A DNA stretch of 64,000 bases from Hymenobacter aranciens (GTDB lineage: Bacteria > Bacteroidota > Bacteroidia > Cytophagales > Hymenobacteraceae), in contig NZ_JAUQSY010000009.1 in the NCBI RefSeq assembly GCF_030580865.1, positions 1-64,000 of the forward strand, in the 5' to 3' direction. Below the pieces are notes generated by a model. That model made no database searches. It was not told the DNA's origin and saw nothing but the letters and a program-made list of their open reading frames with translations. Every line of letters begins with the position of its first letter. Positions within the stretch are counted from its first letter, which is position 1. The position numbers and the translations under genes are program-made. Below are positions 48,545 through 57,131 of this stretch, piece by piece.

Positions 48545-51500
48545 CTACCTTACCGCCACCGGCTTAGCTGCCAACTGCTTCTGCTCCGCATACTTCACGT
48601 TGTCATAATAATACCGGTCAATCAGCTTCTGGTACGGGTCCACGCCCGCCTTCGCGGGCTTCTCATTCACCACAAAATGCAGCGTCGTTTCGGGCTGCGT
48701 GAGCTTGATTTTGCGCAGCACCAGCGGCTTGCCGCGCACATCCCAGGCCTCGGCCTGCTCCTGGTCGGGGCCGAAAACGCCGACTTCCAGGTAGTCGGCC
48801 AGCGGCACCGTGGTTTCGTTGCCGAGGCTGTCGGCCCGCACCTTCTCGGCTTTGATGGTGAGGGATACGTCGTAGCGTCCGTCGGGGCGCGGGGTGTAGC
48901 TGGCCGTTTTCAACTCGTTCTTGTAGAGCGTGATGGTTTCGAACATATCGCGCAGCAGGTACTGCAGCGAGTCGGGCGTAGCCTGGCGGATGTAGCTCAT
49001 CAGGTCGGCCGTGTTGGGGTATGGGCGGTGCTGGTAGCGGCTTTTGTTCAGGAAAGCTTTCAGGGCGCCATTTAGCTTATCCTCACCGATGTAATCCTGC
49101 AGCGCGTAGAAAACCATGCCGCCCTTATAGTAGTGAATGTAAGGCTGATGCTCCACCAGCATCAGCGGGCGCTCCTTCTGGCGCTCCTGGCGGCGGCCGC
49201 GCAGGTAGCGGTCCAGCTCGCGGCGCATAAATTGCTGCATGTGCGCGGGAGTAAACTCATGCTTGGCCGTCATGATGGCCGAATATTCGGCCAGCGACTC
49301 GACCAACATGCCGGCGCCCTGTACGTTGGCACTCACCACCTGATGGCCCCACCACTGGTGGCCCAGCTCGTGATTGGTGATGAAAAAGGTGAGGTCGGGC
49401 TTGGTCTTGTCGCGCAGGTCGTCGATAAAGCCGGCGCTTTCCGCAAACGGCACCGTGTTGGGAAAGCTCTGGGCGAAGGACTTGTAGCGCGGGAATTCCA
49501 GGATGCGAATCTGCCGGTACTGGTACGGGCCAAAGGCCTGGGTGTAGTAGGCCAGGCCTTTACGCAGGGCCTCGGCCATGCGGCGCACATTGTAGTTGTG
49601 TTTGGGGTCGTGGTAGATTTCGATGGCCACGGGTGGCCCGCCCGCCGGGTTTTGCCAGCTTTCGCGGTGTACCTGGTAGCGGGCCGAGAGCACGCTCACC
49701 ATCGGCATCATGGGCTGGTCCATGCGGTAGCGGAAGTAGCGGCGGCCGTGCTCAGTCCACTCTTTTTCGAGGTAGCCGGGCGTAATGGCCACCTGGTCGG
49801 GGTCGGTGCTGACGGTGGCTTGGTAGCGCACGTAGTCGCCGTCGGGGCTGAAATCGGCCTGCATCCGGCCGCGGGGTTCGTTCAAAGAGAGTACGCGGGC
49901 TTTTGGTTTCAGGCCATTGCGCTGGCGCGCCTCGTCATCTTCCAGCTCGGTGGCGGGCAGGTAGCCCACGTGCAGGCCGGGGTCGTTGAGGAAGCTGCCA
50001 TTGGCCGTGAGCCGGTCTTCGGGCGAGATGGTGGCCCAGTCGAATACGCCGGTGCCCTTCAGCCGCGAGGTGAAGCCACGGGCGCGGTAGTCCATATCGA
50101 ACTGCAGGGTGAGCGAGTCGCCGGCGGCCAGGGGCTGGCGCAGGCGGTAGAGGCGCACGCCGGCGTCCGGGTCGTCGCGGAGTACTTGCGCCGGGCGGTC
50201 CAGCACCAGCTTATTGCTGATGCTGCGGCTGTTGTCATAGTAAATCAGCAGCGTATCGATGGCCTGGCTTTCCTTATTGCGCAGCGTGTAGGTGCCGCGC
50301 ATCCGGTAGCCGCGGGGGCTGGCCGTGGGGTATAAATCGGCCACCAAGTCAATGGCCGTGATTTTGGGCTGGGGCAGGTTTTCGTAGCGTTTGTAGCGGC
50401 GCTCGGCCTCGGCCTGCCGGGCTTCCAGGGTTTTGGGCGTCAGGTATTCGTTGAGGATGTTGGCGTTGTAAAACACCCAGCCGCCCGCTCCCAGCATCAG
50501 CAGCGCCGAGGCCAGCAGCGCCGGCCGCACGCCCGGGGTGCGCAGTCGTTGCCCGGCCAAGTGCAAACGAGTGCGCAGACCAGTTTCGGTGCCGCGCACC
50601 CACAGCAGGCCCGTGAGCAGCACCAGCAGCAGCGCCCCGGCCAGGTAGTAGCCGTTAATGGCCAGCAGCGGGGCCACCAGGTGGCCGTAGCCGTTCATGT
50701 CGGAGTAGGTGTAGGGCACGGCGGCCCCGAATTTCAGCAGCGCGTGGTGCAGTCCCAGCACATCGGCCAGCAGGAAGACCACGCCGTAATACACCATCAT
50801 CAGGGCGTGGCCGACGTACTTGTTATTCACCACCGTTTGCACGGCCAGCGCGATGGCACACAGCACGGTCAGGTTGACGAACTGCAGCGCAAAATCCTTG
50901 ACATACAGCAGCGGCTCCACCAGCGCCGAGGCCCGGTAGAGCTGAATGGCCACTCCCACCCCATCCATCACCAGCGTGAGCAGGGCCAGCACGCCCATCA
51001 GCGCCAGCAGCTTGCTCAGGAAGGGCAGCCAGGTCGAAAACGGTAGTGCGTCGAACACGAGCTGCAGGTGCGTGTCCCGCTCGCGCCACACCAGCTCGCC
51101 GGCGTAAATAGTGATGATAATGAGCGCGAAGAGCGTGTAATTGTCGTTTACCAGCTTCAGGATAAGATAGGTCACGGGCATCTGAATACCGCGCGGGTCC
51201 TGGTAGGTATAATAGGCATTGAAGAGCACGAATATGATGCCCAGCAGCGCCAGCACGCGGAAAGGCCAGGCCCGCACTACGTTCATAAACTGCACTTTCA
51301 CCAGCTGCCACAGCTGCCAGCGCCCCAGCCCAGCCCCAAACTCCTGGGGCGAGCGGCGCAGGCCACCAGTCGTTGGCGTCACGGTTTCGGCTTCGGACTG
51401 TGGCTTTCTGGCTCGGGTGCGCGGCTGGCCCAGCCGGAAAAACGCCCAGCCAAGGGCCAGAATCGACAGGCCCACGCCCGCCCACAGCAGCCGGTTTTGA

Positions 51501-52219
51501 ATCAATTCGCCACCAAAAAAATTAACCAGCCGCGTGTTGCGCTCGGCAATGGTCCAGTAGTTGGCATCGATATTCTTGGCCGCCAGCCCGAAGGGGTCGG
51601 TCAGGCAAAACAGGTGGTCGCTGCTGATACTCTCGGTGAAGATGCGCGACACCTGGTAGAGCACAAATAGCACGATGCCGCCCAAATACACCACCAGCGG
51701 CGAGCGAAACAGCAGGTAGGCCGCAAAAAACACGCAGCCCGCAAACAGGGCATTCACCCAGGCCGCGCCCACCAGCGGCCCCAGCAAAGCCAGCGGCATA
51801 ATGGGTCCCAGCTTGCTGGCCTCCACCCAGGGCGCGAGCATGCCCAGCAAAGCGCCCACCGAAATACCACTGTAAATAAACCAGATGGCCAGCAGCGAGC
51901 CCAAAAACCGCCCCGCCAGATAGGCTGGCTTGGTGATGGGCGTGGTGTATACCAGCCCGGTCATGCCGTCCTTATCGTCGCGGTAAATGGGCGTACCCAG
52001 CACCGCCGCCGTCACGAACATGCCCAGAATGGAGGCCATGAAAAACAGCTGTGCCAGCGCATCGGGCGAGTTGACGTGCACCTTGGGGCTGCCGTTGAAG
52101 CCGAAATCGTCCACGGTTTGCGAGAGAAACGCAAACAGCACGAACACCCCGAAAAACAGGTAGGTACTGGGCTGCGTGAAGCGGTAGCGCAGCTCGAAGC
52201 GGAAGATGTGGAGGAACAT
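48545..52219 (-). CDS. ABC-2-type permease fused to M1 aminopeptidase
   Basis: 1224 residues from the ATG at 52219 (MFLHIFRFELRYRFTQP). The first ~560 residues form an ABC-2-like membrane domain with about 12 helices in two sets. The rest is an M1-family peptidase: long beta region (about 580-900), then NHELGHQWWGHQ (zinc His pair and Glu near 948) and LVESLAEYSA carrying the third ligand Glu. The usual GAMEN exopeptidase motif is not seen, though AGFIDDLRD lies in its place. The cognate ABC ATPase gene is upstream on the same strand, separated by a palindrome (52227-52328). The fusion suggests transport coupled to peptide processing; substrate unknown. Confidence 0.92.
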   Translation of the reverse strand: MFLHIFRFELRYRFTQPSTYLFFGVFVLFAFLSQTVDDFGFNGSPKVHVNSPDALAQLFFMASILGMFVTAAVLGTPIYRDDKDGMTGLVYTTPITKPAYLAGRFLGSLLAIWFIYSGISVGALLGMLAPWVEASKLGPIMPLALLGPLVGAAWVNALFAGCVFFAAYLLFRSPLVVYLGGIVLFVLYQVSRIFTESISSDHLFCLTDPFGLAAKNIDANYWTIAERNTRLVNFFGGELIQNRLLWAGVGLSILALGWAFFRLGQPRTRARKPQSEAETVTPTTGGLRRSPQEFGAGLGRWQLWQLVKVQFMNVVRAWPFRVLALLGIIFVLFNAYYTYQDPRGIQMPVTYLILKLVNDNYTLFALIIITIYAGELVWRERDTHLQLVFDALPFSTWLPFLSKLLALMGVLALLTLVMDGVGVAIQLYRASALVEPLLYVKDFALQFVNLTVLCAIALAVQTVVNNKYVGHALMMVYYGVVFLLADVLGLHHALLKFGAAVPYTYSDMNGYGHLVAPLLAINGYYLAGALLLVLLTGLLWVRGTETGLRTRLHLAGQRLRTPGVRPALLASALLMLGAGGWVFYNANILNEYLTPKTLEARQAEAERRYKRYENLPQPKITAIDLVADLYPTASPRGYRMRGTYTLRNKESQAIDTLLIYYDNSRSISNKLVLDRPAQVLRDDPDAGVRLYRLRQPLAAGDSLTLQFDMDYRARGFTSRLKGTGVFDWATISPEDRLTANGSFLNDPGLHVGYLPATELEDDEARQRNGLKPKARVLSLNEPRGRMQADFSPDGDYVRYQATVSTDPDQVAITPGYLEKEWTEHGRRYFRYRMDQPMMPMVSVLSARYQVHRESWQNPAGGPPVAIEIYHDPKHNYNVRRMAEALRKGLAYYTQAFGPYQYRQIRILEFPRYKSFAQSFPNTVPFAESAGFIDDLRDKTKPDLTFFITNHELGHQWWGHQVVSANVQGAGMLVESLAEYSAIMTAKHEFTPAHMQQFMRRELDRYLRGRRQERQKERPLMLVEHQPYIHYYKGGMVFYALQDYIGEDKLNGALKAFLNKSRYQHRPYPNTADLMSYIRQATPDSLQYLLRDMFETITLYKNELKTASYTPRPDGRYDVSLTIKAEKVRADSLGNETTVPLADYLEVGVFGPDQEQAEAWDVRGKPLVLRKIKLTQPETTLHFVVNEKPAKAGVDPYQKLIDRYYYDNVKYAEQKQLAAKPVAVR

Positions 52220-52226
52220 AGTAGTA

Positions 52227-52328
52227 TCATACTGAGCGCAGTAAAGCATCCTATCATGCCCGCGCTGCTGGAATAAGTAGTGCTGACGAAAGCAGCCGTG
52301 ATAGGATGCTTCCTTCGTCAGCATGACA
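52227..52328. repeat. palindromic repeat, CATGCTGACGAAG type (copy 1)
   Basis: Arms TCATACTGAGCGCAGTAAAG...CATGCC (52227-52260) and GTGATAGGATGCTTCC...CATGACA (52298-52328) around a ~37-bp loop. Diverged relative of the 56532-56625 and 57761-57849 copies. Lies between the two genes of the ABC operon. Confidence 0.8.
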
Positions 52329-52331
52329 CGC

Positions 52332-53213
52332 TTATCCTACCCGTTCCTTCCTGGCGAGACGATGAAAATACACGTCTTCCAGGGTTGCCTCGGCGGGCTG
52401 AAAGCCGTCATTCAAAGCCGTTTCGCTGAACACCCGCACTACGGGCTGCCCGGCCACCAGCTTCGAGGAGATGACCTCGTGCTGCGCCCGCAGCTGGGCC
52501 AGGGCGGCCTTCTCGGTTTTGGTGCGGTACACCTTGCCGCGGATTTCGCCAATCACGTCGGTGGGCGAGCCGGTGGCCACCACTTCGCCCTGCGCGATGA
52601 TGGCCATGTGGGGGCAGAGCTCGGTGACGTCTTCCACGATGTGGGTGCTGAGAATCACCACCACGTTCTCCCCTATCTCGCTGAGCAGGTCGAGGAAACG
52701 GTTGCGCTCGGTGGGGTCGAGGCCGGCGGTGGGCTCGTCCACGATGATGAGCTGCGGCGCGCCCAGCAGCGCCACCGCGATGCCGAAGCGCTGCCGCATG
52801 CCGCCCGAGTAGCCGCCCAAGGCCTTCTTGCGGGCCGCCCAGAGGTTGGTTTGCTGGAGCAGGCTCTCGACGGCCAGCTTGCGCTCCCTGGCGTCGCGGA
52901 TGCCCTTGAGGCCGGCGAAATAATCGAGCAGCACCTCGGCCGAGATGCCGGGGTAGAGCCCAAACTCCTGGGGCAGGTAGCCCAGCACCTGCCGCACCCG
53001 GTCCTTCTCGGTCAGCACATCGATGTCGCCCAGCGTGATGCTGCCGCTGTCGGGCTCCTGCAGGGTAGCAATGGTGCGCATAAGCGAGCTTTTGCCCGCG
53101 CCATTGGGCCCGAGCAGGCCAAACATGCCGTTGGGGATGGTGAGCGACACGTCGCGCAGGGCGCGCACGCCGTTGGCGTAGGTTTTGGAGAGGTTGCGGA
53201 TGCGAAGTTCCAT
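52332..53213 (-). CDS. ABC transporter ATP-binding protein
   Basis: 293-residue ABC ATPase. Walker A LLGPNGAGKSSL, Q loop YLPQEFGLYPG, signature GYSGGMRQRFG, Walker B LIIVDEPTAGLDP and H loop STHIVED. The C-terminal 70 residues are a family-specific extension. It pairs with the ABC-2-like half of the 52219 gene, which follows after a palindrome. A CACCTTTG element (53240-53247, minus) is one base from the -7 consensus. Confidence 0.95.
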   Translation of the reverse strand: MELRIRNLSKTYANGVRALRDVSLTIPNGMFGLLGPNGAGKSSLMRTIATLQEPDSGSITLGDIDVLTEKDRVRQVLGYLPQEFGLYPGISAEVLLDYFAGLKGIRDARERKLAVESLLQQTNLWAARKKALGGYSGGMRQRFGIAVALLGAPQLIIVDEPTAGLDPTERNRFLDLLSEIGENVVVILSTHIVEDVTELCPHMAIIAQGEVVATGSPTDVIGEIRGKVYRTKTEKAALAQLRAQHEVISSKLVAGQPVVRVFSETALNDGFQPAEATLEDVYFHRLARKERVG

Positions 53214-53324
53214 GCTGCGAGGCCGTTGGTTTACCGGGCCAAAGGTGCAGGGTTCTGCGTAATACGGGGTTCGTTTTCCGCGCTTTCTTCTTCGTTTTTG
53301 TGCCGGATTACGCTAAAACTGCGA

Positions 53325-53470
53325 CTGGCGCGAGTTTAACGCAGCGTAACTCGTGCCAACCGTTACGGGAGGCTGGGCCTCCCCCATTCGCGCAGCCAGC
53401 ACGTTCCGTTGCGAGGCGCAGCCTCACCCGAATGCCCGGCACGAGTTACGCTGCGCTAAACTCGCGCCAG
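53325..53470. repeat. ~150-bp inverted repeat element (copy 2), CTGGCGCGAGTTT type
   Basis: Ends CTGGCGCGAGTTTA / TAAACTCGCGCCAG, inner arms GTAACTCGTGCC / GGCACGAGTTAC, and a central GGGAGGC..GCCTCCC hairpin. Matches the 48383 copy over most of its outer 50 bp on each side. Confidence 0.9.
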
Positions 53471-53573
53471 TTCTGCCATCTCCCTCCTTACAACACCGCC
53501 CGCCGACAGCGAATTGAGCGGCCAGCGTGGGGGTGAAAGTGGTAGTGTGCATACGGCGCAAAGCTACAAGCCT

Positions 53574-53581
53574 TACTTTTG
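53574..53581 (+). promoter_or_regulatory. -7 element TACTTTTG
   Basis: Exact TAnnTTTG match, 22 bp before the ATG of the kinase-like gene at 53604. No good -33 motif visible. Confidence 0.5.
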
Positions 53582-53603
53582 GCTGAACTCAACACCCGGC
53601 TTT

Positions 53604-54131
53604 ATGGAACCCAAACGCTACCCCCGGCAGCTATCCCGTGGTGCCAACAACGCCGTCATCGCCATTTCCGAAACCGAAGTGGGCAAGCTGTTCAGCGAAG
53701 ACACCCGTTCCGACATCGGTTCGGAGGCCGAAAAGATGCGCTTCGCCAACGACGTCAACGGCTTGGTAGTAAAATTTATCCGTCTGGAAAATAACGCCGC
53801 CCTCACCGCCGACATGCTGGTGATGGAGCGCGTGTACCCGCTTGATTTTCGAGCCTACGAGGTGGAGATGCGCGAACTATGGCTAGACGTTTTCACCGAT
53901 GAGCTGCGAGCGCTACACGCCGCCGGCTTTGTGCATCGCGACATCCAGCGCCCTTCCAACCTGCCCGGCGAGCGGTTCGACAACATTCTGCTCACCGCTC
54001 AGGGCTTGCGGCTGATTGACGTGGGCATCTCCGTGTTGCAGCGGCAGGTGGGCGAGTCGTTTTTCCGGGCCTACGTGCAGCGGGAGCTGGAGGAATTAGA
54101 TTTATTCCGGCAGTTTTTCCTAACGCGGTGA
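53604..54131 (+). CDS. minimal protein-kinase-like protein
   Basis: 175 residues from the ATG at 53604. Kinase hallmarks are visible though compressed: a beta3-like VVKFIRLE (candidate Lys), a hinge LVMERVYP, catalytic loop FVHRDIQRPSN, a DNILLT element and LRLIDVGIS in the DFG position (DVG). The segment between HRD and DNIL is about 12 residues longer than usual, and the N lobe is only ~60 residues with no clear glycine loop. This is smaller than standard kinases (~260), so it may be a pseudokinase, an effector-like kinase or a remnant. It is transcribed alone; neighbours give no clue. Confidence 0.6.
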   Translation: MEPKRYPRQLSRGANNAVIAISETEVGKLFSEDTRSDIGSEAEKMRFANDVNGLVVKFIRLENNAALTADMLVMERVYPLDFRAYEVEMRELWLDVFTDELRALHAAGFVHRDIQRPSNLPGERFDNILLTAQGLRLIDVGISVLQRQVGESFFRAYVQRELEELDLFRQFFLTR

Positions 54132-54133
54132 TT

Positions 54134-54418
54134 TCAATCTCCGAAGGCCATCAGACCTACTCCAGTTGCTTCTGCTCTTGCCAATAAGCCGTTGAGTATT
54201 GAGTCAGACCGGAATGGGCAGTTAATTAACAGTGCCAGCTTGTTACTAACCTGTTTGCTTGACCACCGAAACTTGCCGTAGTAGTCAGCATGAGTTTCAA
54301 TTAGGCCAACCCGTTGAGCCAACTCAAACTCCTCCTCTTCTATACCGCCTGCATAGACAACTTGCTTGAGGCTACCAGTAAATGGCTGCTCGTCAGCAAT
54401 AAGATAAAAGTTCAGCAT
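54134..54418 (-). CDS. hypothetical protein
   Basis: 94 residues from the ATG at 54418: MLNFYLIADEQPFTGSLKQV, then acidic GGIEEEEFELAQRVGLI and WSSKQVSNKLALLINC. No membrane segment or signal. It starts 4 bp after the stop of ispG, so it may be translated from the ispG transcript. It ends 2 bp from the convergent kinase-like gene. The region is AT-richer than ispG (for example AATAAGCC, ATGAGTTTC), pointing to different origin. No family recognised. Confidence 0.55.
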   Translation of the reverse strand: MLNFYLIADEQPFTGSLKQVVYAGGIEEEEFELAQRVGLIETHADYYGKFRWSSKQVSNKLALLINCPFRSDSILNGLLARAEATGVGLMAFGD

Positions 54419-54422
54419 CGCA

Positions 54423-56405
54423 CTACCCCGCCACCGGCTCCACTTCCTTCTCCACCCACTTGCCATCCTCGCGCATGAGCTCAATCAGGTCATCCACGGC
54501 GCGCTCTTCGGGCACCGATTTCTTGATAACCTCCTGGCCGCGGTAGAGGGCGATTTTGCCCTTGCCCACGCCCACGTAGCCGTAGTCGGCGTCGGCCATT
54601 TCGCCGGGGCCGTTCACGATGCAGCCCATGATGCCGATTTTCACCCCCTTGAGGTGGTCGGTGCGCTTGCGAATCATAGCAGTGGTTTCCTGCAAGTCGA
54701 ACAGCGTGCGGCCGCAGCTGGGGCAGCTGATGTACTCGGTTTTGCTCATGCGGGTGCGCGCCGCCTGCAGGATGCCGAAGCTGAGCTGGTTGAGCCCGTC
54801 GATGGTTGTCAGCCAGTCCGCTTTCGGACGCTCGGGCAGCAGCTCGGTGCTCAGCACCACGCCGTCGCCGAGGCCGTCGAGCAGCAGGCCGCCCACGTCG
54901 GTGGCGGCGTAGAGCTGGGTTTCTTCGGGCGTGAGGGCCGGGTACTGGCGGTTGATGATGACCGGGTTATTCACCTCCGCACCCAGCAACTCAAAAAATG
55001 CCCGGCGGATTTCCGGCATGGCGTGGGCGTTGCTGGTGTGCAGAATGATAACGGCCGTAGCATCATCACGTAGCTGCGCTAGCGCCGCGGGCGTGAGCGT
55101 CGCCAGCTCCTGAAACACAAAGTTCAGCGCCGGGTGGCGCGGGCCGGCAGCGGCGTACTCGGCCGGCGTGAGTACCGGAAAATGCTCGGCCCGCTGGCCG
55201 CCGTCGAGCCAGGCGCTGTAGTCCACCATTTCCTTCAGGCCATTAGGCAGCATAAAGGGTGCGGGCGTCTGGCCGGTGTAGATGTAGTCGGCCCCCAGGT
55301 CCGACATCTGAAACTTGTCCAGAAACGACGAATAGAGGTGCCCGGCGGCACGCAAATCAGCATATTCCAGTGCCGCCACCCGCGACAAATCGGTGATGAC
55401 CCGCGGTACGTTCAGCCCCCCGAAGTTGGCCACCTCGCGGGCGGCCCGGCGGTGGTACTGGAAGGGATTTATTGGGTTTTCAGAGTTACTAGCTAAAATA
55501 GGCCGGGCTTCTTCGGCGCGATTAGTATAGCGGTAAATCAATGCTTTAGCCACCGGCGCCTCGGCCTCCGGCGCCTCCGTCAAACTCACGCGCACGGTGT
55601 CGCCCAGCCCGTCTTCGAGCAGCGTGCCGATGCCCACGGCGCTCTTGATGCGGCCGTCCTCGGCTTCGCCGGCTTCGGTCACGCCGAGGTGCAGCGGGTA
55701 GGGCTGCAGGCCTTCCTCGTCGAGCTTCTGCACCAGCAGGCGGTAGGCCTGCACCATCACCTGGGTGTTGCTGGCTTTCATGCTCAGCACCACATCGTAG
55801 TAGTTTTCCTCCTCGCACAGGCGCAGGAACTCCAGCGCCGACTCCACCATACCCAGCGGCGTGTCACCGTAGCGGCTCAGAATCCGGTCGCTCAGCGAGC
55901 CGTGATTGGTGCCGATGCGCATAGCAGTACCGTACTCCTTGCAAATCTTCACCAGCGGCCGAAACCGCTCGCGGATACGCTCGACCTCAGCCGCGTAGCT
56001 GGCGTCGGTGTATTCGATTTCCTCGAACTTCTTCTTATCGGCGTAGTTGCCGGGGTTCACGCGCACTTTCTCCACGATGCGGGCGGCCAGCTCGGCCGCG
56101 TTGGGCGTGAAGTGAATATCGGCGATGAGCGGCACGTTGCAGCCGCGGGCCCGAAGCTGCTTTTTAATTTCCAGCAGGTTCTGGGCTTCCTTCACGCTGG
56201 GCGCGGTGATGCGAACGTACTCGCAACCAGCTTCTACCATGCGCAGCGTCTGCTCCACTGAGCCGAGGGTGTCCATCGTGTCCACGGTGGTCATGCTTTG
56301 CACCCGGATGGGAAAATCACCGCCCAGCGGCACCCCACCGATGTTCACCACGCGCGCCACGCGGCGCTTGTACTCGGTCAGGCTGGGGCAATAGGTCTTG
56401 TTCAT
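54423..56405 (-). CDS. ispG: 4-hydroxy-3-methylbut-2-enyl-diphosphate synthase (long form)
   Basis: Penultimate enzyme of the MEP isoprenoid pathway: a [4Fe-4S] protein that reductively opens MEcPP to HMBPP. The 660-residue product is the long form with an extra domain between TIM barrel and iron-sulfur domain, known from plants and Bacteroidetes/Chlamydiae. N-terminal barrel: RRVARVVNIGGVPLGGDFPI and VQSMTTVDTMDT. Cluster ligands lie in ISCPSCGRTLFDLQ (two Cys) and IMGCIVNGPGEMADADYG (third Cys). Start is the ATG at 56405, with an exact TACCTTTG -7 element at 56449-56456. The small unknown gene at 54134 follows. Confidence 0.97.
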   Translation of the reverse strand: MNKTYCPSLTEYKRRVARVVNIGGVPLGGDFPIRVQSMTTVDTMDTLGSVEQTLRMVEAGCEYVRITAPSVKEAQNLLEIKKQLRARGCNVPLIADIHFTPNAAELAARIVEKVRVNPGNYADKKKFEEIEYTDASYAAEVERIRERFRPLVKICKEYGTAMRIGTNHGSLSDRILSRYGDTPLGMVESALEFLRLCEEENYYDVVLSMKASNTQVMVQAYRLLVQKLDEEGLQPYPLHLGVTEAGEAEDGRIKSAVGIGTLLEDGLGDTVRVSLTEAPEAEAPVAKALIYRYTNRAEEARPILASNSENPINPFQYHRRAAREVANFGGLNVPRVITDLSRVAALEYADLRAAGHLYSSFLDKFQMSDLGADYIYTGQTPAPFMLPNGLKEMVDYSAWLDGGQRAEHFPVLTPAEYAAAGPRHPALNFVFQELATLTPAALAQLRDDATAVIILHTSNAHAMPEIRRAFFELLGAEVNNPVIINRQYPALTPEETQLYAATDVGGLLLDGLGDGVVLSTELLPERPKADWLTTIDGLNQLSFGILQAARTRMSKTEYISCPSCGRTLFDLQETTAMIRKRTDHLKGVKIGIMGCIVNGPGEMADADYGYVGVGKGKIALYRGQEVIKKSVPEERAVDDLIELMREDGKWVEKEVEPVAG

Positions 56406-56448
56406 AGACTGAAAACTCGGCAGAAATGGCGAAAGTTGCGCCGGAGCA

Positions 56449-56456
56449 CAAAGGTA
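56449..56456 (-). promoter_or_regulatory. -7 element TACCTTTG of ispG
   Basis: Exact TAnnTTTG match on the minus strand, 43 bp before the ispG ATG. No convincing -33 element at the usual distance. Confidence 0.55.
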
Positions 56457-56531
56457 AAGCGGTTCGGGGGCTTGGCTTTGCGGCCCCGCAACTTCTGCGG
56501 GCTTGGATTGTCTATTTCACATCGTGCTGTA

Positions 56532-56625
56532 AGAACTGTCATGCTGACGAAGGAAGCATCTTATCAGGGCTGAACGAAATCGTTGTGGCGTGAGCGGATG
56601 CTTCCTTCGTCAGCATGACAGTTCT
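56532..56625. repeat. palindromic repeat, CATGCTGACGAAG type (copy 2)
   Basis: AGAACTGTCATGCTGACGAA...CATC (56532-56560) and its exact reverse complement (56597-56625), ~36-bp loop. Lies between divergent ispG and the TlpA pseudogene. Confidence 0.93.
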
Positions 56626-56639
56626 ACTACTACCTTTCT

Positions 56640-57119
56640 ATGAACTACCTCAATTTATTACCGCTCCTGCTCCTCACCTCCCCCAGCTTCGCCCAGCAGG
56701 TGCGCGTCATCAAATTTCCAGAGTTGCAGCAGCGCCTCGCCCGCGCCACCGACACTACCTACGTCGTGAATTTCTGGGCCACCTGGTGCGGGCCCTGCGT
56801 GAAATAACTGCCTGATTTCGAACAGCTCAACACCACCTACGCCACCAAGAAAGTTAAAGTACTGCTCGTGAGTCTGGATTATGCCTCGCAGCTTTCCAGG
56901 AAGGTTCAGCCCTTCGTGAAGCAGCGCCAGCTGAAATCCGAGGTTGTATTATTAAATGAATCCGACCCCAATACCTGGCTCGATAAAGTCGATGCCAAAT
57001 GGTCGGGCGCCCTGCCGTTCACGCTTATTTTCAACAATAAAACCGGCCAGCGCAGCGCTTTCGAGCAGGAGCTTTCCGCCGCTGAATTAGCCACCGCCCT
57101 CCAGAAATTCCCTCTTTAA
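56640..57119 (+). pseudogene. TlpA-family thioredoxin, nonsense mutation at codon 56
   Basis: A 160-codon frame from ATG 56640 to 57119 encodes a secreted thioredoxin-fold protein: signal MNYLNLLPLLLLTSPSFAQQ, then VVNFWATWCGPCVK, where the redox CxxC is intact. Immediately after, codon 56 is TAA (56805-56807); one base change from GAA would give the expected CVKELPDFEQL. The frame then continues uninterrupted to LPDFEQLNTTY, LLVSLDYASQLS and LPFTLIFNNKTGQ. A second start at GTG 56868 is possible but would lack the active site. The downstream redoxin gene (57132) is intact. Loss of function is probable unless the stop is read through. Confidence 0.85.
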
Positions 57120-57131
57120 CCCAACTTCTTT

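Larger units (their letters stand above)
53214..53603. other. intergenic region with inverted-repeat element and divergent promoters
   Basis: No gene seen. It contains the ABC promoter candidate (53240-53247, minus strand), the 146-bp element at 53325-53470 and, at 53574-53581, a TACTTTTG -7 element for the kinase-like gene at 53604. Confidence 0.6.

Noticed and set aside
49133..50335. A 400-codon plus-strand open frame opposite the M1 peptidase domain
   Set aside because: It is antisense to a zinc-peptidase domain with intact motifs; the product is repetitive Val/Gly/Ala/His sequence typical of shadow frames.
48383..53470. Composite transposon formed by the two 150-bp elements
   Set aside because: No transposase lies in or near the segment and the elements look like intergenic hairpins; only the bracketing itself is reported.
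56805..56807. Recoding of the in-frame stop in the TlpA gene
   Set aside because: The codon is TAA, not the TGA or TAG used for selenocysteine or pyrrolysine; a nonsense mutation or sequence error is simpler.
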